Of a DNA stretch of 7,300 nt, positions 1-7,200 are shown in pieces; positions within the stretch are counted from its first letter, which is position 1; each line of letters begins with the position of its first letter. The notes below the pieces were generated by a model. The model was not told the origin of the DNA and made no database searches. It worked only from the letters and a program-made list of their open reading frames with translations. The position numbers and the translations under genes were made by a program. The stretch lies in the NCBI GenBank assembly GCA_002705125.1, contig PAHQ01000028.1:1-7300 (forward strand), in the 5' to 3' direction. The DNA is from Verrucomicrobiales bacterium. GTDB lineage: Bacteria > Verrucomicrobiota > Verrucomicrobiia > Verrucomicrobiales > DEV007.

Positions 1-15
1 ACTTAACTAATTAAT

Positions 16-47
16 AACCTGTGGGAATATCCTCCCACAGGTTTTTT
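16..47 (+). terminator. Rho-independent terminator, probably shared by convergent genes
   Basis: An 11-bp perfect inverted repeat (AACCTGTGGGA at 16-26 and TCCCACAGGTT at 33-43) encloses a 6-base loop, and a T-run at 42-47 follows on the plus strand. This is a textbook intrinsic terminator for a rightward gene that must end just left of the window; bases 1-17 carry TAA stops in all three forward frames. The leftward CotH-type gene has its stop codon at 46-48, so its transcript would also run straight through the hairpin. Its 3' tail (TTATTAATTAG) is less T-rich, so termination in that direction is likely but weaker. The hairpin is seen directly; sharing is inferred. Confidence 0.8.
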
Positions 48-3000
48 AGTTTTTTATACTTAGTCGGAAAAACAACTTTGAATTTTCTTTAATTTCTACA
101 GGAGATCTCCACATTTCTTTGACGGTGCTATCGGCATTAATTGTCGTTGATTCCAATATAGCAATTTCTTTTTTCCATTCCTTCAGGTCCTCAGAAACTT
201 CCACTGAATATACGAGATCACTACTTTGCCCCTGACGGGTAAAGCTAAAAGTGATGTAGTCTTTGGGTTGATCCTCAAGATCTAAATTTTGTATTTCTAT
301 TTTAGGAAGGTCTGCTCTGGAGGACACCGTTGGGTTCGAATTGAGAGCATATTCCATTAGGTTAACCATACTGTCCCCATCAGGGTCCTCGATTTTTGAT
401 ACGGCTGGACCAAGGCCATTACTAGATGCCCAAGACTCGAAAGTTACTGCAGCATTTTTCCCTTCCGATCCAGGTGAGGTAACTGCTGGATACCAATTAG
501 AAACTACTCCATGATTTTCTTGAGAAATAGTTTTGGGGTCCTTTAGATTTAAAGTAAACCCGTCACCGTCAGCACCTAAAGGCCAAGGCTCTTTATCATC
601 ATAGCTAAATTCTATAATTGGTGTGCCAGCACCGTATGAAAGCTTTATATTTTCACCAGCATTGTCGAGCTTGTTGCCCTCATCCCATTCACCTGCAATA
701 AGTAAGCCTGTACCAAAACGGGACTCAAAAGCGATCCTATTTCTAACAATCAGGATGTACTGATTGCTTTTTAAAATGGTTCCTGCCTCAAAGTCAAAAT
801 CGACTCCCTTAGTTAATCTTAGATTTGCGAGATCCAAATCTTTATCACTAATGTTTTGGATTTCTATGTACTCAAAGTCAGAGGTGGTCCAGCCTTTGTC
901 TTTTTCAGATTGGCTAGCTCCTTTTGGGTGGTAATTGATCTCGGTAATTCTAAGAGAGTTGACGTAGTCAATAGTGTCTGGGTTTGCGACTTTGAATTGA
1001 ATAGGGTCTGACCAGTGACTCCATCGGCCTTCTTCATCCTGATGTCTCACTCTAGCTCTATAAGTCCTACCGACTCTGGCATCTGTAGGTGAGAATTGAT
1101 AATTAGAATTAAAACTTTCTATTTGTCCTGAGAGTGATGGATTCTGAATTTCATAAATGTAGGGATCTTTTGCCATGTAGCCTTCAATCGTTGGATTGTA
1201 GACTTCTCCCAAACGCCATTCCATGGCGGCAAAATTACTATTAGATTGGCTACGGTAATTACTGGATGAAAACTTTAGATCGTCTACTTGGTAATTCTGA
1301 TTACCTGTAAATGTAATTGTTGGTTTCTGGGGAATTGAGCTAGTATCTCTAAGGATGCTAGAGCGCATCCAATTACCTCTGGAAGTAATATATCTTCTTA
1401 AAACCTCCATCATACCAGCAAAGTTCTTAGTAGAAGCAACGTCGTAGTAACGATCCTTGTGATTGAGCCTTGGGTGGTTATCCCATAAGCGCCGATCCGC
1501 TTCGACTAGTGTCGGCCCTTCTGGAGACCAAACATCATGAGCCATTTCATCAATGAGCTTGTATCCTTCATCTTCATTATATATGAGGTCCATGATTTCG
1601 CGGACTCTGTTTCTGTAGTCAGTCCTGAAAGCTGAGTTGTTGGCAACTTTATTTTTGAAATCATGATTCCCATTACCATACATATTATTGGCCCATGTCA
1701 GATCAAGGTCCCAAGGGTGGACCTGAAATTTATTGGTTTCAGGGTTATGGTAGTAATAGTAATTCTTTCCATAAGCGATGTCATAGTGGTGGATTCCCTC
1801 CACGATTGTCCTGTAGCTTAGGTATTTTTCGACATCTAAATTTTCTCGCCACCAGTCAGCGTTGGGATTTTGATTGCGGTAGCCTCTGATAAAGTTGGAA
1901 ACATCAGACCGGTTTTTGACCTGTGTTGGTCCTTGGTTATTTGAGGATCCGTTATGCCCTTCAATTTTGTAAAGGTTACCGTCTGGCATGCCATGTTCGT
2001 CAAGGAATTGTCCATCCATTTGTTCTATGGCAAGAAACAGTCCATAGTAGTCAGTGCTGTACTGATCATTACCCGTCGGGCTCTCATCATCGATAACGTA
2101 AAATTGCAGGTAGTGGGTATTGCATGCCTCAACACCGCATAATTCAAAGAGCTTAAAGCCAACGCTTTCGAAGAGCCCTTGTTCCCCACGGTGATTAAAA
2201 TTTACTTGCTGAACAATTGAGGAAAAGTTCAACTTGTCCCATGTAGTTTTGTACTTACTGCCAGCTCTGTTTCTAGCCTGAAAACGTCTCCCTCGGTTGA
2301 AGTCAAATTTCCAGAAATTTTTACCGTACTGGTAGCGGTGAACTCCTCCCCTTGGACGGTATCTTATATGGTCATAGACTTTACCATCATAAACGAGAGT
2401 CCCTTTCCATTGATATTCAGACCCTCCATAACCTCCAAACTGAGATGCGGTTACTGATGATGCTTTAGTCAAAAGGAAATAGGTGGGTATGCTCGACATG
2501 AGAGATCCTGGAAAAGTGATTTTGGATCCATTTCTTCTTACTGACCCACTCCAGTCAGGAGTCCCATCATATACAAAATAGGCGAAGTTGTGATTGGTAT
2601 CGTCATCATAAGGTCCTCGTATGGAGATTCCCGTTACATCTGTCGCTAGAATTCTGTATCGGATAAGGTGTCTATTTTTTTGTAATGACTTTGCCATCTT
2701 GACGGTAAAGATATCATCTCCGGCTTGAGCATCTCCGTTTGTACCGTTATCGACCATTTGAAGGACACTCCATTGGCTCTTGTATTCAGGATCCTCTATC
2801 TCGATATAGTTCCCTGGCTCAACAACTTGGTATTCAAGAGATACGTCGGATATGCCCTCGCTATCTGTAACCTTAGCCGTAATAAGAACTTCTTCGTTTG
2901 AAATAATGGTCTTGTCTCTTTCAAGTTCGCGTTCTAGTGGCCCGTGATTGACCTGTCTAATTTGTGGCGGGGCTTTTAAAGAATAGGACCGGTTCCTGGA

Positions 3001-4113
3001 CCCGGGAGTAGGACTGGCATTAGAAATTTCTCCTCCAACTTCACCTATAAGTTCAAGGTCAAAACTTATATCACTACTATTGGCGCTTCGTTGATGGACC
3101 TCGACCGCGATCACATTTGTACCGTTAATGAATAAGCTTGGAGATACACTGTGTTCGAAAAAGTTTCTTTCGTTTGATCCTCCTTGACTCCTTGATGCTA
3201 AAGTTTCCGCATCAATTGGTCCCGCAGGCATAGAATCTCTGAAAGCTTCGACCCCATTCACATAGACCACTGCTCCGTCATCACGGACAAGTCGGAATAG
3301 CATACTTGAAAAACCGTCCACTTGTGAGACTTCGATGCTTTTTCTAAAGTAGGTAGTTATCGCTCTTGGAGCTGTAGTGAAGTCTCCATCTCCATCTCCG
3401 ACGAGAGTTGCTTCATCACCTTCATTATAACCGAGCTGAGAAGGTCCGCTCTTCCATTCCCCATTGTTTGTTGAATCTTTTGTCCAGTCAGTTCCGGTCA
3501 GATCAGAATCATTATCAAGGTACTGCCATTCATCTCCAGAGACGATAAACTTTTTTGGGCCACCAGCCACAGTAGCTGTCGTTACAGGAAATCCTGAGGC
3601 ACGCCAACTTCCTCCGAGATTATTATCTAGTGAAGGATTAATAAGTTCGATGGATGGACTTGCTTCATCCGCTCCCTTTAAGTCTCCTACAGTGGGCCAT
3701 GGAAAACCTAAAGAATAATCCACCTCATCGATTCTCTTTCCTTCAGAGTCTCTAAGAACAATTTTTTCGCCAGAGTTTTTTAGAGTTGTATCGTTAGCGA
3801 ATGGTCCAAGGGCATCACTGAAATTAAAGATCTCATCCAATGTACTTGGGTTCTCTGCAACCACTATATAAGAATGAGCATTCAAGATAGTCCCCGCTTC
3901 AAACGTGTAATCAATACCATCAGAAAAATACCAAGATGAGATATCAATATTCTCGTCACTATTATTATATATTTCTATAAATTCAGCTCGGAGCGTTTTG
4001 TCATCTTCATCGTAATGAATTTCATTGATAGTGACAGGGCTCGCGGTGAGTGGTAGTGGAACGATAAAGAGTGCACCAAAGCTTAATAACTTTAGTTTGA
4101 TTTTGGAGATCAT
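46..4113 (-). CDS. Secreted CotH-type kinase protein with two lamin-tail domains
   Basis: Complete 1355-residue exported protein. Residues 1-24 form a signal peptide (MISKIKLKLL, a hydrophobic stretch, likely cut after L-T-A24). Domains in order: lamin-tail domain about 26-137 (INEIHYDE, FIEIYNNS, FEAGTIL); beta-sandwich PA14/galactose-binding-like domain about 187-360 (W196, TTYFRKS, DDGAVVYVNG, NVIAVEVHQ, SSDISFDLEL); Ig-like segment about 382-515 with a GDAQAGDDIFTV loop; CotH-family atypical kinase about 541-918 (RYRPRGG 584-590, KNFWKF 598-603, YGLFLAIEQMDG 690-701, HHYD 775-778, KN 783-784, HPWDLDLTW 799-807); Fn3-like segment about 930-1042; second lamin-tail domain about 1053-1178; tail 1224-1355 with DPDGDSMVNLMEYAL and a final FFRLSIKN. 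CotH proteins of spore formers phosphorylate coat proteins; in non-spore-forming bacteria the substrate is unknown, so activity here is inferred. The ATG at 4113 fits the signal peptide, but no Shine-Dalgarno precedes it (CTTCTCAAAATG). Only two cysteines occur, C659 and C664. The domain calls are firm; the role, perhaps cell-surface or matrix attachment, is a guess. Confidence 0.93.
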   Translation of the reverse strand: MISKIKLKLLSFGALFIVPLPLTASPVTINEIHYDEDDKTLRAEFIEIYNNSDENIDISSWYFSDGIDYTFEAGTILNAHSYIVVAENPSTLDEIFNFSDALGPFANDTTLKNSGEKIVLRDSEGKRIDEVDYSLGFPWPTVGDLKGADEASPSIELINPSLDNNLGGSWRASGFPVTTATVAGGPKKFIVSGDEWQYLDNDSDLTGTDWTKDSTNNGEWKSGPSQLGYNEGDEATLVGDGDGDFTTAPRAITTYFRKSIEVSQVDGFSSMLFRLVRDDGAVVYVNGVEAFRDSMPAGPIDAETLASRSQGGSNERNFFEHSVSPSLFINGTNVIAVEVHQRSANSSDISFDLELIGEVGGEISNASPTPGSRNRSYSLKAPPQIRQVNHGPLERELERDKTIISNEEVLITAKVTDSEGISDVSLEYQVVEPGNYIEIEDPEYKSQWSVLQMVDNGTNGDAQAGDDIFTVKMAKSLQKNRHLIRYRILATDVTGISIRGPYDDDTNHNFAYFVYDGTPDWSGSVRRNGSKITFPGSLMSSIPTYFLLTKASSVTASQFGGYGGSEYQWKGTLVYDGKVYDHIRYRPRGGVHRYQYGKNFWKFDFNRGRRFQARNRAGSKYKTTWDKLNFSSIVQQVNFNHRGEQGLFESVGFKLFELCGVEACNTHYLQFYVIDDESPTGNDQYSTDYYGLFLAIEQMDGQFLDEHGMPDGNLYKIEGHNGSSNNQGPTQVKNRSDVSNFIRGYRNQNPNADWWRENLDVEKYLSYRTIVEGIHHYDIAYGKNYYYYHNPETNKFQVHPWDLDLTWANNMYGNGNHDFKNKVANNSAFRTDYRNRVREIMDLIYNEDEGYKLIDEMAHDVWSPEGPTLVEADRRLWDNHPRLNHKDRYYDVASTKNFAGMMEVLRRYITSRGNWMRSSILRDTSSIPQKPTITFTGNQNYQVDDLKFSSSNYRSQSNSNFAAMEWRLGEVYNPTIEGYMAKDPYIYEIQNPSLSGQIESFNSNYQFSPTDARVGRTYRARVRHQDEEGRWSHWSDPIQFKVANPDTIDYVNSLRITEINYHPKGASQSEKDKGWTTSDFEYIEIQNISDKDLDLANLRLTKGVDFDFEAGTILKSNQYILIVRNRIAFESRFGTGLLIAGEWDEGNKLDNAGENIKLSYGAGTPIIEFSYDDKEPWPLGADGDGFTLNLKDPKTISQENHGVVSNWYPAVTSPGSEGKNAAVTFESWASSNGLGPAVSKIEDPDGDSMVNLMEYALNSNPTVSSRADLPKIEIQNLDLEDQPKDYITFSFTRQGQSSDLVYSVEVSEDLKEWKKEIAILESTTINADSTVKEMWRSPVEIKENSKLFFRLSIKN
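580..957 (-). other. Lamin-tail domain 2 of the CotH-type protein
   Basis: Residues about 1053-1178 repeat the lamin-tail pattern: L-R-I-T-E-I-N-Y-H-P, F-E-Y-I-E-I-Q-N-I-S, D-F-E-A-G-T-I-L, Y-I-L-I-V-R-N, and L-D-N-A-G-E-N-I-K-L. It shares FEAGTIL exactly with domain 1, but the codons differ, so the duplication is old or the domains were acquired separately. It lies between the Fn3-like segment and the C-terminal tail, so the kinase domain is bracketed by two LTDs. Confidence 0.85.
1360..2493 (-). other. CotH-type atypical kinase domain
   Basis: Residues about 541-918 match the CotH kinase family. Visible landmarks are R-Y-R-P-R-G-G (584-590), the K-N-F-W-K segment with K602 as a candidate nucleotide-contacting lysine, Y-G-L-F-L-A-I-E-Q-M-D (690-700), G-N-L-Y-K-I-E-G (712-719), H776-Y-D778 followed by K783-N784, and H-P-W-D802-L-D804 (799-804). 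H-Y-D with a downstream Asn, then W-D-L-D about 24 residues later, resembles the catalytic-loop and metal-binding Asp arrangement of protein kinases. That mapping is my inference from spacing and has not been aligned to a structure. The acidic and basic landmarks I would expect are present, so I see no sign of a dead pseudokinase. Confidence 0.85.
3703..4038 (-). other. Lamin-tail domain 1 of the CotH-type protein
   Basis: Residues about 26-137 show the bacterial lamin-tail (LTD) pattern: V-T-I-N-E-I-H-Y near the start, E-F-I-E-I-Y-N-N with a following D/N, W61 before a D-G-x-x-Y-x-F-E-A-G-T-I-L strand, then Y-I-V-V-A-E-N and L-K-N-S-G-E-K-I-V-L-R-D. LTDs are immunoglobulin-like folds found on many extracellular bacterial nucleases and CotH proteins, where they are thought to mediate attachment. 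It directly follows the signal peptide, so it would be the first folded unit outside the cell. Confidence 0.85.
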
Positions 4114-4262
4114 TTTGAGAAGTTTGGGGATTTGGCTTTAATTTTTACCTATAAGCTTCTTTTTAAACAATATACAGTCATTTTAGTTTCTTGTGATAGC
4201 TAATTTTCTTTAAGGAAATGCCATCAAAAATGAGTTATATGTCGATAATATTAATGAATTAC
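4114..4262. promoter_or_regulatory. Divergent intergenic region with presumed promoters
   Basis: This 149-bp AT-rich spacer separates the starts of the two divergent genes and must carry at least one promoter in each direction unless transcription enters from elsewhere. On the minus strand a weak sigma-70-like pair is possible: TTGTTT (plus-strand 4165-4170), a 17-base spacer, then TAAAAA (4142-4147). It matches consensus at only 3 and 4 of 6 positions. On the plus strand I find no convincing -35/-10 pair, only an isolated TATACA at 4171-4176. I see no operator-like palindrome or riboswitch. The regulatory role rests on gene orientation, not on a recognised motif. Confidence 0.45.
4212..4216 (+). 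promoter_or_regulatory. Possible Shine-Dalgarno (AAGGA) near the lipoprotein gene start
   Basis: AAGGA is the only purine-rich ribosome-binding candidate upstream of the rightward gene. It lies 1 base before an in-frame ATG at 4218 (too close) and 13 bases before an ATG at 4230 (rather far). Further in-frame ATGs at 4239, 4254, 4263 and 4266 have no such site. The signal-peptide shape favours 4263/4266, while the AAGGA mildly favours 4230. The site is therefore weak evidence and may be fortuitous. Confidence 0.25.
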
Positions 4263-7200
4263 ATGATGAGGCCAAAACGAATCCTTTTAGTTTCTCTGTC
4301 CTTTATACTGTGTTCTTGTGGTGGCCCTGAATCTGAAAAGGGAGTTGCAAATTTTACAGTTACAAATTCTAAAAACGAATGGAGACCTGAACCTTTCGTT
4401 ACAGTCGATGATTGGGTTGAGAGGAGAGCTCTTCAAGGGAATAATGAAGAGGCAAAAGGTGAGCAGCTCTTTGAAAAGATAGAGGGTCTATCTATAGGAA
4501 TCGATTTTCACAATCAACTCAATGACGAGAATATTAAGAATTACCTTCTCAGTGGAGCAGGTCTTACGGTAGGTGATTTTGATAATAATGGTTTACCGGA
4601 TCTCTTTTTGGTTTCTCAAGATGGGCCCAACAAGCTTTTTAGACAGACGTCACCCTGGAAGTTTGAGGACGTCACGGAGAGAGCTGGAATAGCAGATACC
4701 AAGTCATGGGGTTCGGGTGCAGCTTTTGCTGATATCAATAATGACGGGTCATTAGATCTTTATGTTTGTAATAAAGGAAACTCTGATGAGATCTACATGA
4801 ATCAGGGAGACGGTACATTCAATGGTGGCTTTGTCGGAGGATCAAAGAATCCATTGCGAGCGCCTACGATGGTCGCTTTTGCAGATTATGATGGGGACGG
4901 CGACCTGGACTTTTATCGAACGGCTACAAGACTCATTTCAATGAATGAAATTTTTGATGGTAAAGTACTCACTCAAAAAGATGATAAAGGAATAGTCAGA
5001 GCTCACCCAACACAGGCTGACCAGTTTGTAATGATAGACGGCCTTCCTCGTGAGCTTGGAACCTACGATCGTCTCTTTCGGAATGAGGGCATAGCAGAAG
5101 GCGGGATGCCTAAACTGGTCGACGTGACTCGTAAGTCAGGCATTAATATTGCCCGAGAGCATGGTCTGGCTGCTGTGTGGTGGGACTACAATGAAGATGG
5201 TTGGCCTGATTTATATGTATCGAATGACTTTCACACACCTGATCACCTTTACAGGAATAATGGAGACTCAACGTTTACCGAAGTTACAGAGGAGGCCTTG
5301 GCCTATACGTCTTGGAATTCGATGGGGTCTGATTTTTCAGACATCAATAATGATGGTCTTTTTGACTACCTTAGTACCGATATGTCGGCGACCACACACT
5401 TCAAGCAGAAGACTATGATGGGCGCAATGATCGATACAGCATGGTTCCTTGATAACCTTGAACCGCGTCAATACATGCGTAATGTAATGCATGTAAATAC
5501 TGGTACTGGCAAATTTGTTGATGTGGCATTTCACGCTGGAATTGATAGTACGGATTGGACTTGGGCTGCTATATTCGGGGATCTTGATAATGATGGTTTT
5601 GAAGATGTTTTTTTCACGAATGGGATTGAAAGAAATGTGCAAGACTCGGACCGTACGATCCGAATGCAGCAAGCGAGTCAAGGTGGAGCCAGTTCTGAGG
5701 AGTTAAGAAAAATGTTTCTTGATTCGCCAAGATTCAAAGAGAAGAACCTAGCCTTTCGTAACCTAGGAAATTTCAAGTTTGATAACTTAAGTGAAGTGTG
5801 GGGAGTAGACGATGAAACTGTCAGCCATGGTGCTGTCTTTTCTGACATAGATCGGGACGGCGACCTTGACATTATCGTTAACAATATGAACGACCCTGTC
5901 GGTATTTATAAAAACAATAGTCATCTTTCACAAAAGAAATCCTCTCCCAATTCTGCCCGATCTGTACTTATCAGTCTAAAGGGTGTTAACAGTAATTATT
6001 TTGGTTTAGGAGCGAGACTAAAAATGAAAATGACTAATGGAAAAATAATGAACCGTATCGTTACTAGTTCTCGTGGCTACATGAGTGGAGCTGAACCAAT
6101 CACCCATTTTGGTTGGCCTTTTTCCTGGGGGAATCCCGAAGAACTTATTATCCAGTGGCCGAATGGCTTATCACAAAAAGTTCAGAACATCGTTTCTGGT
6201 TGGCATTATAAGATTTCTGAAAAAGTAGGGACACAGATTAAAAAAACTGAGGATTCTGAGATAAATAGTTTGTTTAATCAAATAGATGGAGCCCTAGGTA
6301 TTAAGTTTAACCATAGTGAAAATTTTTACGATGATTTCAAGACTCAGCCCCTTCTACCCAACAGGCTTTCAAGGTATGGGCCCGCGCTTGCGATAGGAGA
6401 TATTGATGGGGACGGAGATAAAGATGTTTTCTTGGGAGCGGCAAGAGATAGAGAAAGTGCTATTTTTATACAGAATAATTCAAATGAATTTGAGCGAGTC
6501 GCATGTCCAGCCTTGAAAGCTGATCAAATTCATGAAGACGTTGATGCGGTTTGGTTCGACTTTGAAAATGACGGTGATCAGGATCTTTATGTGGTTAGCG
6601 GTGGAGCGAGTCAGCCTTCCGAACATGAAGATTACCAGGATCGTCTATACCTGAATGACGGTTCAGGGCAATTAATTCGGTCGTCGAAAGGAATCCTTCC
6701 TGAATTCAAATTTAGTGGAAGTAGGGTAGCTGCTAAGGACTTTGATAATGATGGAGACCTAGACCTCTTCATAGGCTCTCGATTCGTTCCAGGAAAATAT
6801 CCTACTAGTCCTGAGAGCGTTTTACTAATAAATGAAAATGGAAAGTTTTCTAAAGTCCAATGTGCTGCTAGCTCCTCTGGAATGGTCACTGATGTGAAAT
6901 GGGCAGACATTAATGGAGACCAGCGCGTTGATCTTGTCTTAGCTACAGAATGGGGGCCTGTCCGTGTTTATGAAAACAAAGAAGACGGTTTCAAAGAAAT
7001 TACAAAAAGCATTGGTCTTAATGAGTTTACGGGTTGGTGGAATTGTGTGCTCGCTGCTGATATTGATCAGGATGGAGACATTGATATTGTTGCTGGTAAC
7101 TTCGGAACGAATACCAAATACTCAGCATCAAAAAAGAAGCCGGCAACACTCTTTGCTTCTGATTTTGGTGACACTGGGGCTCTCCAGCTTGTTGAGGCGC

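Noticed and set aside
1695..2142. Two forward frames of 62-64 codons antisense to the kinase domain
   Set aside because: They sit opposite conserved CotH motifs, whose coding constraint explains them, and their translations have no domain features.
3464..3718. Forward 84-codon frame antisense to the CotH-type gene
   Set aside because: It lies wholly inside the well-supported leftward gene, its protein has no recognisable motif, and no ribosome-binding site was evident; it is a shadow frame.
4114..4262. Small RNA or riboswitch in the divergent spacer
   Set aside because: No stable hairpin, terminator or known aptamer core was visible; the spacer is simply AT-rich.
5149..5706. Overlapping forward and reverse frames (5149-5418, 5515-5706 forward; 5337-5681 reverse) inside the lipoprotein gene
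   Set aside because: The repetitive Asp/Asn/Gly codons of the calcium loops leave alternative frames open; the continuous main frame carries all the conserved motifs.
4575..7085. Recurrent GAT/GAC-GGN-GAC-rich DNA segments as a possible DNA repeat array
   Set aside because: They vary in length and third codon positions and coincide with the D-x-D-x-D-G protein loops, so they are coding repeats, not a CRISPR or satellite.
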